Below are positions 1 through 12,725 of a DNA stretch of 64,000 bases, piece after piece. Each line of letters begins with the position of its first letter. The stretch's first letter is position 1. The stretch is from Hetaerina americana (lineage: Eukaryota > Arthropoda > Insecta > Odonata > Calopterygidae). The position numbers and the translations under genes are program-made. The notes under the pieces are model-generated. The model had not been told where the DNA came from. It saw only the letters and a list, made by a program, of their open reading frames with translations, and ran no database searches. Location: assembly GCA_022747635.1 (NCBI GenBank), contig JAKTNV010000009.1, forward strand, positions 64,226,677-64,290,676. Direction: 5' to 3'.

Positions 1-235
1 ATGCTCATCCCCTTGTAAACTTGATATTCTTATACCATTTACACCACCCTGAATGCTTCACCTTTAAGCGTGCTGATACTAAAATATTATTATAATGAAC
101 CTTTGGTGTACTTTAAGTACAGATCTTGAAAACAAATGTTAAAAAAATTCTCTCTTCTTAATGTATCTATTCAGTACAGTTGATTCCTGTGTCTTTTGGT
201 ATCTCATTGTATATTAATTTTTTGTTCATAAACAG

Positions 236-3200
236 AAAAAATTGATTCCCCTAAAACAAGAAGGTCAAATACTTCAGAAGAAGAGGCCAAAGTGAACCAT
301 GCCACATTTTTGAATGAGTTGCAGGGGGCAATCAGAAAACGAGAAATCAGAATGAAGTTAAAAAGACAAGCTGAACAAAAATGTAAGCTTAATATAGTAA
401 GTCATCTCCATGTTAATTCATTAACACATTCTTAACCTTTGTGTGTGTTTTTGTGCTGTTCTTGAAAATAGCATTATAAATTTTCTGGCCATGAATTTAA
501 TTATGTATGCACATATTTTTATTAATTTTGTCATTAATGAGTTACCTAATCCTATTTTACTCCTGTTATTTGGGCTTAAAGGGCGTTACTACACTTCCCT
601 TATCTAAGTTGTGATTAAAAAAGTTTAGAGTTATTGGCATGAGTTGATGATGCTCTCTTTCTTAATACTTATTTTTATTATTTTAAACTGCAACAATTTT
701 TTCAAAATATACCATCTGTCATACTAAAACATGAAAGTCATTATGTTACATTATTATTTACATTATTATTACAAGTATTATATTGCTTATTTTGAAAGAA
801 TGCAAATTTTAATTATGTGATTTTAAGTGGAGAATTACTTGAGGATTCTATGCATATTGATTCATTTATTGAATATTTATTTCTAGATGGTGATGAAATT
901 TGGTCAGGTTTAAAGTCCTCTGCGAAATCAAAACGTCGTGTTTCTTTCTTTGAACCGGAAAGGTCACCTAGTCCAAAACAACTAAGAACTGTTCACACCA
1001 GATGGGACTTAACTGATGAATCAAGTGAAACTGATAGTTCAGTTTTGAAAGACACGGAGGGATGCTGTGCCAACGATATTGATGGAATAGGGCAGGGTCA
1101 TGTATTTGATGATTGTGATGAGAATTCCAAGATAGAATACTGTGAGAAAACTTCAGCTAAACCAAAAATCCCACTTTCATTGGGCACTGAGGCACTAAAT
1201 AAGGTTTTCTTAACTGAATTGGGGACCTCAGATGTGGACAACAAAACTGTACCTGAATCGGTCATTGATTGTGGCACCTCAGACAACGGTTATCAACAAA
1301 AAGATGATAGCCCCTTAAAACCAAAGGGTGAAGATACATCCAATCAATTTCAATCTCCTGCTTCAGAGGTTACTCATGCAAAGGCAGAGGAGTCATTAAT
1401 AAGAACTGAAGAAAATAATGGTAACACCGTTTAAAGCATTCCAATATGATCTTTTGATATTTTTGGTCACTTTACCCTAAATAATGGGAGTCTCTGGTGG
1501 TTTTCCATTTTTTCTTGTGATGATAACACTACATTCTATTCAGTCGAGTTAAATTTTTTTTCATATGGATTTACAAAGTTTTAGATGTAATCGACTGAAT
1601 TACATGTTAAAGGTGTTTTATAAAATTCCTTTGGGGTGAGTGGAAAGAAATTCATTGGTAAGGAAAGGTAGGTTAGTGTGATATCCTTATGATTCTTCCA
1701 AACATTGAAAAATTCTATCATTCATAGATCATTTATTGTGCTCTTGTTTACAACTGATGGTCTTTGTGCTCTCATAAGCATATATATTATTGAAGAACAA
1801 GGTATATTTTACATTTAGCTTTTGTCAGATTTCCTTGGGTATGAACCACTTAAGATACATAGTCAACATTTCTTTAGTACTATGTACTCAAACTTAAAAC
1901 TCTAGGTTAGAAGTGGGTGTTCTACCCTGTACCAGATGATTTCCCATAATTAGAATCAAGTTTTCAAAACCTGCACTCCGTGAAGAGGAAAGAGATATAA
2001 TTGCTTTGATATGAAATTCCATATCTTGATGGTCAACTTATTCATATCAGCCTAATTTTAATATGTATCCTTTTTATGTGTTTTAAACAACACAGACTGT
2101 ACTATAAACTAGAAGCAATCCTATACTTTATGCTCATATTTTATTTTTATAATTAGAATTTTATTGCAATATCCTTCTTTTATTTTGACTGAAGAAATTA
2201 AAGTTGAAAAAATAGAAAAAACAATTACAAAGGAAAATACAACTCCTGGGAAAAGAAGAGTAATGCAATGGTTCTCTAGGAAAAGAAACTACGAAACATG
2301 CAAAGAAATCAACAGTAGCAGTGCTACCAGTGAAGGTATTTACTAATTTCTGTTTTTGCATTCCTTTTGCTGCAGCTGTTGTGTATTTCAAGTTTTTGTC
2401 CATATTTGATGTAGTTCAATTAATTTTGTAATATAGGATCGGAAGCTAATGTTGAAAATCAGACTAAAGAAAATAATCTGATTAATAGCCCAAAGACTAA
2501 TGAAACAAAGAAGGGAAGAAGAGATAAGAAAAATAAACTCATATCTCCCACTCCAGAAGGTAATTTTATAATTCAGAATTTTATTTTAACCTATTTGATG
2601 GCATACATACATGTAACTAATGTAGAAACACTGAAAATAACCTCACACTGAATAAGAGCATCAATTGTCACTTGATATTGTCAGCTCACTTTCTGCCTCA
2701 ATCTATAAGAGTATTTTGATGTTGAAAGGGGAAGAATGAACCGGGTTTAGGATATAGGAAGATGAGAGTGGCATGGCCATATAGCTGGCCATGTTGAAGC
2801 CATCCTATTTTTTCTCCCTTCATCAAGTCCAAAAAAAAATAATATCTCCATGATCCTTGTGCAGTCAGTGCATTCTTTCATCAGCTGGTTCACAAGCAGT
2901 AAGCATGACTGGACATGGATGGTGGGGTGGTGGGATGCAGAGGTTCACTGGTCACTAAATTCAGAAGGGACTCAGTGTCAGCCTGCATTACCCCTCAACA
3001 TTCTGGCTAAAAAAACTAATTGACAGAGTCATTATAATATGTAATAAATAACAAAACCTCCCATATTCTTACATTTGCTGCATGTGTAATTTGTGCTGCT
3101 GCCATAGACCAGGTAATAGGCTTAGGCATAGCCATGATAAAATTCCAGGTTAGGTTTTTGCCATGGGAATACTATGAGAATTTTGGCTAGAAATGAAAAA

Positions 3201-6200
3201 AATTGAATGCATTCTTTGTCTTGATGTTTTACAATTTGGAAAGTGACATGTACAAATGATGATTTCTCCACACTAAGAGACTCTCAAAGTCTCAATCTTA
3301 TCCCAAAAATAAAGCCGTTAACTATCAAGCTTACCTGCACAAGAGAATTTGGCTACAGTCTTCCACTGAACTCTAATATTTTGACATGTTAATGTTGAGA
3401 TTCATTAGAAACTTTCAAGTTCCATTCAGTTCAACTTCATTCTAAAAAAGTGAGCTTCATTTGTGAGCATCATTCAATGGGCAACATTCTTACCAGGGAC
3501 TACGGGTAGGATCACCCATGCCAGATGGGTCAAATTTTATGGGGCAGGTAAAATCTATTCCATACAGTGTCTGCTCTACAGTTAGGTAGATATAAACTCG
3601 CCTTCTATTGAAGTGATGGTGCCTTGTTAAAAAAATATTTCTGTAGGTGATAGAAAAATCAATGGCCTCCATTAGTTTTCTAATGCAAACAAGAGTAATG
3701 AATGAAATTCAATGATAATAGTATGGGAATGTGGACCATCAGCCTTGTGACATAACTGATAATCGTTTTGGATGGCCAATGGTGAACAATGCATTTGGGC
3801 CAACTTCCTGGCATGCAGGAATACTTGTTTATGGAAAAATCAAGGAAAGCCACCTGTAATTGGTCCCTCTCAGATGGGTTCACAGAGCAGCACTGCATAT
3901 TTTACATATCCACCTTTCACAACACTATAAATCAACAAAACACCCGTTGCGATCCATGCTTCTGGAGTTTATCATGAGAAAAAATAAGTGTACCATCCTT
4001 TGAAATTATTCGTATCCCCTTCCTGAACCTATGATTATCTCACAAATTCCATGTTCATGATCAAGTTTTAAGCTCAGGCTGAGATGGATATGGGATCAAA
4101 ATAGAGAGGGTAATGGGTGAGGTATGAAGATCTGCTGAATGAACTGAGATAGATGTACCTAAGCTACTCTGAAAAGTTTATGGTGCCATCCTCATAGGCA
4201 TACTTGATTGGGTGAAAGGCTCATTGCTAGATAACATCAAATTCATCCTGTCATGCTGGGTGGAGGTAGATACTCTTTGCATCGGATATGCAGACGGTCA
4301 TCCTCCAAGTGATGTCTTCATCTTCTTCAGGTAAATGGCCTAGCACTGCATTCCACCAATTAGACAGTGATTGATATAATGCGCCTATGCTGACACAATA
4401 TCCTTCCTGTGTATCCAGTGAATCTTATAACTATGAAATCCAATGTTTGTCAGATATTTAGAGGTAAATATCTACAAATTTGGATTATGAAAATCAGGCA
4501 ATTGGAGCAGGTGTCATGCCTGGAAGCTGGGATGATAAAGCTCTGTCTTCATTGCATGAAATTCATGAAGAGTCAAGGCCTAAGTTACCTGGAATAAAAG
4601 TTAGAAGAGGGCCAAATTGTTGGAAGAGAGACATGAAATGTTCAGATTACTTTTGAGGACAGGAAAATAAGGAAAAATCAAAAAAGTAATGTAGAAAGAA
4701 AGTAAAAAATAATCCAATGCTAGTGTGATGTGAGATGGAAAGACAGTTGGGATATGCAAGAATTTTTTTTCAATACATCATCATTCCCCCTTAATTTTTT
4801 ACTTTCTTATTTTGTTAATGATGACATGTGAATAGTTTTTATTCCACTCGAAGGCCAACTGTCTCAAAATCTTGTCTCTTGAATGAGGATAATAGAAGGC
4901 TTACCAATACCTGAATAAAAATTTTGTATCTCTATTAGTGTTTCTGTGTGCTTTGTGTTTTCATATGCCTTCAAATATTTTATACTAGCCTTTAATAGCC
5001 TTTTTATGCCTTCAAACATTTATATACTAGCTCTCACTAGTGTTAGAACTTGTTTATGTAATTCTAATAGCATGTATTGGAAAAATTAATTTTAAACTTT
5101 TAAATAAATTATGGTGTACATTCAGACTCTACTTTTCATAGATGGAAAGGTGGAAGGTGAAGAAAAGGAATTAAAATCTATCAGCCTTAAAGACATTACC
5201 AACCTTAAAACTCCAACTAAAAAAGAGAACAAGCGTAACCATTCTGTTTTTAGCAGTTTCATGGGAAAAAAGAAGGTAAGCATTATTCATTTTTCTTCTC
5301 TGTAAACAATCATAACAATAGTATAACAATGAAGATTGGAACACAAAAATAGGTGATGACCATTTCATTAAGATGGTTCATTCCTATACTACTGAAATAT
5401 TGTAGCCTGCTTTAGTGGAAGTGTTTATACAAGCTGAGCCAACGTGTGTTGGCAGGCGAATGAATGGCGTCTTAGCTATATAAACAGTCATATTGATGGT
5501 TACTTGGCTGTGTAGGTATCAGTCTCTGTAGCTGCCACTACAGATTTTACCATTATACAGGTACCTTTGGGATCACCATGCTAATCAATGTTGTCACAAA
5601 ACAAGAATCAAAAGTACATAAATGGGAAAAAAATACCTGCCCATTGTAAGCTTATTTGTAATTATATAATAATTATAATAACATTTTTTTGTCCGCTGAC
5701 CATGCATATCATTCAGGTATAGGGGTCATCAAAATACAGAGATAAATACAAAATACAGGTACATTTAAATGGTATGAACATGCTTAAGAAAGAGATTTTC
5801 AAAAAGAAGAGTCAAACTTTTTTAAGAAAGAGTCAAAATTTCAGAGTTTAAGAAGACGCCTTGATAGCTTAACTGGCTAAAGCACTCGACCGGACATTGA
5901 GGGATCCAGATTCAAATCCCGGTCAAGGCAAATGATTTTTACCCTCTGAAATTGTTGCATTGAAATGCATATTAGCGGATGACTCCGTTAAAAGTTACTG
6001 TTGCGGCACCACCCGTAGTTCCTTTGGAAATTTGTAAAGAATGTAATATATAATGCACTGCAGCTGCTTGTAATTGATAAATTCATTCAATCAAAAATAA
6101 TACTTCATTTGAAGGAGGTTCTTTAGCTTCAAATTGAAACTACAAAATTTAACACTTGATTCCAGGGAGTGTGGTAATGTGTTATTAATTTTGACTTTAA

Positions 6201-9184
6201 TTTCCATTGGGCTTTCAAGTGACTTTACTGATTTATGGTAGGATCTGTGCATGTGGTCATAATTCCTAGTTGAATATGAGTGAATATAGGTATTAGCAAA
6301 TATTGTCATTAAATCCATTTGCATTTTGTTACATAAGATAGCCCTTAATTGTGTCCCAAAATTGGGTGAATAATGTAAAAAATTGACTCAGAGGTGCATA
6401 GCCATAAGGTTACTGTTGGTTTAACTCCTGGTAACTAAAATTCATGAATGAAAGAATCTATGTGTGTTAACTGTTGAGTATGTTGTTATATATTATTATC
6501 CTATTGATGTTGCTCAAATCCATGTAGGTTCTTGGCCTCAATATGGCTGAACAACACAGAGGTTTCTTTTTTAAACAAATAGATATTGATCATTTATTGG
6601 CTCATTTACTTTTTGCCTTGAATAGCCAGGACTGACATGAATTACATTTAAGGAAGGAAAAAAGCAGAGAGTGTATTAGCCACATTTGCTGCACATCAGC
6701 TATCCTCTTTGTTATACATTGACCATTGCTCAAGGGCAATCACTGAAAATCTCTACTTTAAGTACTGTAGAGTGAAAAGATGAAAACACACAAATTCATT
6801 CAATCATTAATTTTAGCTAATGAATATTACTTTGACACTAAGGCAGCAAAATACTACAAAGAAATAATATGCTTTATCTGAGGAGCTTGCGCCACTATTT
6901 TTCCTAAATCTCTAGATAATTCTTATTCTATTTCTCTATTTTGTTTTAGAATTCAGATGAAAATGAAACTAAAGGACATCTACCTGAAGTATCTGAAAAT
7001 TGTACAAATGTGACTGATAGTGAAGGAAATCAAGAAGAAGCTAAAATATGCGCATCTTCAAATGAACTCAAACCTCCCACCAAGGAGTCTAAAGAGGCCA
7101 GGAGAAGACTGGCAGTGAAAAAGAAAGATATAAAAGTGGTAACAAATTTCTCACTTTCAATGAGGCAGTTGCTTCAATGGTAGAATAGTTTGCATGAAAA
7201 CCATGGCAAAAATCAAAATCAATGAAATGTTCATCTTCTAATCAGTAATAATTGTATGAACTTTTCACATTACAACTATATTTTTAATAGTCGAGTGGTA
7301 GATACCCATTTATGCCCAAAGCTTAATAAAACTTTGAAAATTCTTCACCCTCAAAGATACAAAATTGGGAAATCAGTGCTACAGGGTTGCGGTGACATAA
7401 CTTACTTTTTTGAAAGCATTTTTCATTTGAAAAAAGGAAGTTATGTTACTGCACCCTGTATATCTCTGGATATTTTGGTGTTTTGGCTATGGAAACTGCT
7501 TGGCTTTTAGGTGATAATCTATATGGCATTGTCTACTTTTGACTACAGTTTCTCCAACCATCCTCCTGGCTTAACTTGAATCTGCTCTGGAGGCCATAGG
7601 ATCACCTGAAAGCTAGGCAGCTTCCATAATCAGAAATACTGCACTATTTATTTTTCTTTATTCTTCTCTATTTCATGTATCCCATTAGATGAGGGATATG
7701 AGGCACATTACCCATATTATTTGGGACCCTGAGAAGCACAATTTTCTCATTAGTCACACTGATGATCATGAGCTCAGGAAAGTTTTACTTCAGGTAATAA
7801 TCATAGGAGTTATTCAAATATTTTAATGCTCTCAAAACTCTTACAAAGAATTGGTGAAGGTCATTTTTTCAGTTAATTTAACGCTTGAGATAATTTTTGC
7901 ATCTCGCAATATATGATGAGCAGTGTTATTCCAAAATATACCTCTTTGGCTGAGGTGTGATTCTTGGTCACAAATCTAATCATAGCAATTCTATGTGTAA
8001 TTTTTTTAGATGACAATGTCTCAAGAGGACAGTGCAACACTTAAAAGGTCAATGACGTGTCAAGACTCAATAGAACAATTTAACATGTTTTTCTATTATA
8101 TGTGATGTGCAAAACCTTTTTCCTCTGAGTCCCAACCCCTTCATTCTCCTGTCCAATCCCAAAGCGCTTTCTTTCACCCCTATACTGGTGCCTCATGACC
8201 AAAGGTATTACATAAATGGAATGTAAAGCTCGAAAAAGTACCTGATGATGATACTATGTATGGAAACCTGGATCGTAAAATTAAAAAATTAGTGGAATTA
8301 ACTTAAATATTTTTTCTGTCTGTAATGGATAAGTTCCACCAAGTCAAAACTGAAACAATGAAGTAATATTTTGGTGCCATTTATGATGAAAGTTATTAGA
8401 GAAAAAGCTTTTTTGACAATTTCTTCCAGTTTCTCAGTACTTGAGATTTAATGCTCACAATAGTTATTATTTTAAATGCATGTACTCATTTAAAACATTA
8501 ATGCTATGCCTACTATGTACTACTGATATTGAGTTCTTTATTTGAGATAAATTTACAAGTGCTACCTTATTTAAGTCTTTATTTGAATCCCATTTTTATA
8601 TAGGAAATGTTTTGTATTGAGATGCCATCCCTCAAACAACGGCGCAACAGCTATTCAATGGCCTTGGACCACAATGATTATATCTTTGAAAAACAGCAAA
8701 TTAAGACACATGAACGGCGAAGCTTCTCATTGTCAACTGCCAGTAAGCATATCTTTAAAATTTGCCCTGAAATGTTAATCAGGGCACATATTGTTTCCTT
8801 AATAAGCCTCAAAATTTGAGATTTAAGTTAAATGGACTGTAAATTGATAATATTAAGTAATAAAATTCCTCATTCATATGAATTGTGGATGGATCCAATG
8901 TAAAATTGAAATAAAATATAAATACCAAATCGGAGATGAGAGGAAATAAGTATGATTTGTACCTGTAATAGCAAGTTGTTGGAGTGGTGTTTATACTTTG
9001 ATAGGATTTTATGACAAATTTATATTTTCATTTTTTTGATTAAAATAGTATATGTGAACTGCATTAATTATTAATATATTTTTCTATTCCAGCTGGGGTA
9101 TTTTCAAAAGGTGAAAATAAAAGAGTGTCACTCCGTAGACCTAAAAGTGATCTTCCTAAGTATGAACATGGAACATCTTTGTGA
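236..9184 (+). CDS. Unrecognised charged protein with PP1-docking-like motif, C-terminal part (eight exons, 498 aa)
   Basis: Eight exons keep one reading frame across GT-AG introns: 236-382, 887-1420, 2195-2335, 2437-2559, 5142-5275, 6950-7138, 8604-8742 and 9093-9184 (stop TGA 9182-9184). The donor at 383 (GTAAGC) is chosen over a nearby one at 397 because only 383 gives the phase that exon 2 needs. The 5' end is missing, since exon 1 here opens at an acceptor and earlier exons lie left of the window. The product is rich in Lys, Glu, Ser and Asn, with no membrane segment and no domain I recognise. Early in the second exon is KSKRRVSFFEPERSPSP, which contains a canonical RVxF protein phosphatase 1 docking motif beside Ser-Pro sites. 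Near the C-terminus are basophilic kinase-like sites (RRNSYS, RRSFS) and KRVSL. The phase-consistent exons make the gene model solid; the function is unknown. Confidence 0.75.
3480..4400 (-). other. Possible degenerate coding remnant in an intron, unidentified
   Basis: On the minus strand this intronic stretch gives coding-looking pieces broken by stops and frame changes. One near 3490-3672 is 60 residues long and ends in FDPSGMGDPTRSPW. Another near 4260-4390 includes WWNAVLGHLPEEDEDITW. Base composition is less AT-rich than the flanks. It may be an old transposon or retropseudogene; I do not recognise the family. Confidence 0.25.
5858..6060 (+). mobile_element. tRNA-derived SINE, family A
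   Basis: The head is tRNA-like: a 7-base acceptor-stem pair (GCCTTGA with TCAAGGC), a box A-like stretch (TAGCTTAACTGGCTAAAGC) and a box B-like stretch (GATTCAAATCC). The tail (AATGATTTTTACCCTCTGAAATTG and following) recurs at 30.1 kb and 37.2 kb in this window, so it is a dispersed family and not a functional tRNA gene. It lies in an intron of the first gene. Confidence 0.8.
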
Positions 9185-9215
9185 TTGAAGTGTCATATTG
9201 TTAGTTGAATATAAA

Positions 9216-9221
9216 AATAAA
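9216..9221 (+). other. Polyadenylation signal AATAAA
   Basis: An AATAAA hexamer lies about 32 bases after the stop codon of the first gene and fits a short 3' UTR. No other signal is closer. Confidence 0.6.
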
Positions 9222-9879
9222 GTTTGTTTTGCATAAGATATCTGATATTTTTATTATGATTCTTTTATAATGATATTTTATCAGTTCTAATGTATCAATC
9301 CTTTAAGAAATAATATTTAGTTGAAATGATAAGGTAAGTCTTAAAGAAAATGCATCTATGCATAGATTTAATAGTGGTACAGTAATAAGGTGTGTTTGTG
9401 AGAGACCCAAATATTTTCTATTGTTTCTTATTCTAAATGTTGACTTATACGGTTGCATTGAACCTTTCCCATGATCTGTCATTGCCCTTTTAAGATTGAC
9501 CTGAGACTAGCTAGAAATCTGCTCAAGGCACACAAATGTAAGGTATTCTAAGCGTAGAAAAGATGCTTAAGCAGTGCTAAAATAAATGAGTGATATGCTT
9601 TCTGCTGACAATTTTCTGGAGACCAATTCAAGTGGCCTTTTTTTGACAGTGTATCTATCTATTTATAAAATTACCTCAAATTATTCCATTTTTGTTGTTA
9701 AAACAGAGGTTTTTATTATTCATTGCAGCATAAATAAATATCATCTATTCATATGTTTAGATATACCATTTAAGGTTAAGGTAGGTTTTTGATGAACAAA
9801 TTGATCACCCCTAAATTTATTTTCCTTGCCCAAGACACAATCAGACTCCACACTGTGATAAACCCTTTTTAATTCTGCA

Positions 9880-10250
9880 TGCATTTTCCCTCCATTTATT
9901 CGGTCCACAATGACTATCCTATTTCTACTGCTTCATCATTTGTTCTTTCCTCTATCACAGTCTTCAACATTTCATTGCCTATCAAATGTTCTACATCCAT
10001 ATTTCCAGCTACCTTTAGATTTCTCTCAATAATCTGCTCTCCTCCCTCACCATGCCAAATATTTCTTAATTTCCTTCTTTTCTATCCATTATACTTTTTC
10101 TATCCTTCTCCAACACCCACACCTCAAAAGCCTCATAAGCCTAATTTCTTGTTTCAATAGCTATATTTCCTTGTCATACAAAACCATGCATCATACCAAA
10201 GTTATGCCAGTGTTTTTTAATCTCCTTATCCAGTGTCTGTCATGAATCTT
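9880..10250 (-). mobile_element. LINE 3' fragment (RTE/BovB-like), antisense
   Basis: The minus strand, across stops, reads pieces such as LMRLLRCGCWRRIEKV. These match the conserved tail after the RT palm of RTE/CFDP2-type elements (pattern EAFEMWCWRRM-K followed by EEVL). It abuts a plus-strand RT fragment of the same type, which suggests a 5' inversion of one insertion. Confidence 0.55.
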
Positions 10251-10309
10251 TCCTGGGTCAATTAATGGGTTTTCTACCTAATGTTTGATAGTATGCATGG
10301 ATTTATTCC

Positions 10310-10841
10310 TCCTACTGATAGGGCAGTGTTAGGAAGAGATATAAGGCAGGGTTGCCCATTATCACCTGTGCTGTTCAACGTATATGTATGTGGAGGAAAT
10401 GATTAAAGAGGCATGGGAAGAACTGGAGGAAGAAATGAAAGTCGGAGGGGAATTTGTAAAATCAGTTAGGTTTGCTGATGACCAAGCTCTAATTTATCAG
10501 TCAGCCAAGAGATTACAAGCATTAGAATCAATATAAATAAAACAAAGGTTATGCAATTTTCCAGAAAGAAAAAGGCTAAGCTAAACGTTAAAATAGGAGG
10601 GCAAAAACTAGAGCAGGCAGAACATTTTACTCATCTCGGAAGTGTTTTGGACCAATATGGTCAAAGTAGTTGGGATGCATGGAGAAGAATTGTGCTAAGC
10701 AAAGAGGCTTTCACAAGGAGGAGGGAGCTGATGACAGGGACGTTGAGTTCGGATGTTAAGAAAAGACTCTTCATAAAACTATTATATGGAGCTTGGCTAT
10801 GTGCAGTGTGGAAATGTGGTCACACCTACCTTAACCAGTAG
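10310..10841 (+). mobile_element. LINE reverse transcriptase fragment (RTE/BovB-like), sense
   Basis: Translation, with frame breaks, gives RQGCPLSPVLFNVYV, then an RFADDQALIYQ-like palm motif, then INKTKVMQFSRKKK, HFTHLGSVLD and RRRELMTGTLSSDVKKRLF. These are RT fingers/palm and thumb motifs in the usual order. The last 96 codons, from 10551, are open. The endonuclease and 3' end are absent and the element is dead. Confidence 0.75.
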
Positions 10842-11399
10842 ATAACCTTATAAAAATGTAATGTTATGCAACATTTTCTAAACTGAGCTTCCTCATAATT
10901 TTAGAATAGGCATTTAATACTGGCCTTCGCTAATCTAATCTGAAGTGGTATGCCACCTAAGTAAATGAGTATAAATAAAAAGGCTTTCTAACCCAGTTGA
11001 GTGGTCATCTAAGTGATAGCAACAGTTTAGAAACACTGTTCAGAAAGGCAATGGAGAATTACATCAATTATTTTGTCATGGTTTAATAATAGATCCATAC
11101 TTGATACTTTTGGAAACCATAGGACTTAACTAGGTGTGTTCTGTCCAGCAATTGGTAGTTATAATCTATAGGTTTATCATTACATAAATTCCTAGCACAA
11201 CCAAGTTCATAGTAGCAGGAAAGAAAACAAAAATGGGCCAAAACTGCTCATTGTTTTGAGAGTAGTATTCCAATGAAGCCAGGGTTTAGGAAAATATATG
11301 TATGAGGTTATAGATTATTGTAGCATTTCTAATCAAGGAGATTGGCTGGAATATTTCTTTGTTGCATATCAATTCCCACCTCAAAAAAGAGAAAAGTAG

Positions 11400-11850
11400 C
11401 CATAGGTATGTGAAGGCTTAAGGTCTTTAACGCTGATGTCGTATGCTGCAAAGGCATTATCAAGGATCATAACCAAATTGAGGTTCTCAAGAAATAGGAA
11501 GTTAAACTGTGTGGTTAGCCATAAACTAAACACTTCACTTATCTGGGAAGCCTTCTAGATGGAATCGATGTAACTTAAAATGTAGTAGGGATGTGAAAAA
11601 AGAATTAAAATAGTTAAAGGAGTGTTTACAAAGAGCAATAAGTCGATGAAATACAAATAAAATACTTGAAGAATAGATGGAATGTTCAGAAAAGATAAAC
11701 ATGCACGGAATGATTTGGTCAGGCTCTGAAGCTTGGCTGCTGAGGCTAAGGATAAGCAAAGAGAGGAGTTTTATGGAGATATCGGTATGTAGAAGAATGG
11801 AAGAGAAAAATAGGTAAAAAAATAATATAAATGAAATGATGCTGAGCATA
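11400..11850 (+). mobile_element. Degenerate LINE tail, sense
   Basis: Broken plus-strand translation contains a LGSLLDG-like block followed by SGSEAWLLR and RRMEEKNR. These correspond to the region after the RT palm in RTE-type LINEs (LGS, YGSETW, RRM). Heavily mutated. Confidence 0.4.
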
Positions 11851-11879
11851 GTTGTTCAAAGTATTAGCTATTCTATATC

Positions 11880-12340
11880 TATTGTCGAGCCCTAACAAAT
11901 TCGCAGGCCTGCCTGTCATGTTAGCCGCCGTGCTTAATGAGTAGTAACCTCTTTACCCATGTGGTTCTAAAGGGTTAATACGACTTTACCAATACATAGA
12001 TGTTCAATTGATTTTCTATCGTTTGAATGAAGTGGCAACTTCCGTAGTAAATGAGTCGTTGTTGTTATAACAAGTACTGACGCCGATGTGCGCTGGTGCT
12101 GCATTCTATTTTAATACAATGAATTCCCACGGCGCCTGTACGACGGGAGAAGGTAGGATCTCTTCATCCTGCTCCGAATCAGTCGTCCTTAGTTAAGACC
12201 TGTCTAAAGCAGCCGTCCACCTGTTTCCATCGGCACACGTGGATGGAGAACCGCACGTGCCAAGGTCGACCCAGTTTCCCTCCCTGCAGTTGCCAGAAAA
12301 TATACCTTTACGTCCATTAAGTGTTAATATAATGCTTCCG
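11880..12340. other. GC-richer intergenic stretch, no gene identified
   Basis: This part is clearly richer in G and C than its surroundings and contains several CpG-bearing motifs and the palindrome CACGTG-like segments near 12240-12265. No open frame or RNA gene is evident. It could be promoter-proximal sequence of the antiporter gene or an unidentified repeat. Confidence 0.25.
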
Positions 12341-12649
12341 TCGATCAGGGTAAAACATCCAAATTGTTTTTTAAGGTACGAAGTGTAATGTAATTTAAAT
12401 AAAATAGTGGTTGACTACATTTAGCGTAATTACTGTGGACGAGAAAAACGATGAAACTGGGAACACTGTCCAAAAGAAAAATGCGAAATGTATATTTTAG
12501 ATATAAATAGTGTGGGAGAGGACGGAAGTGGCGGAAGATTCTCCAAATTAAGTGGATTCATCACCATGCGTCATAAAAAGTCCAGATTATGCTATTTCTG
12601 AAACTCCCTAAAAAGCGAAAAAGCTACACCTGTCAAATAATCCATCACA

Positions 12650-12725
12650 TTTAGGGTGCTTGTCGAAAAGCAGAGGAAGTCAGTTTCCACACGAATTTTC
12701 AGAGGAGACCCGAATACTTGCAAGG
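12650..12725 (+). other. Exon-like segment upstream of the antiporter (possible 5' UTR exon)
   Basis: A stretch open in one frame lies between an acceptor-like ATCCATCACATTTAG and a good donor (CAAG|GTAGGT at about 12724). It could splice to the acceptor at 13797. No ATG opens the frame, so it would be untranslated or part of a longer alternative first exon. Speculative. Confidence 0.25.
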
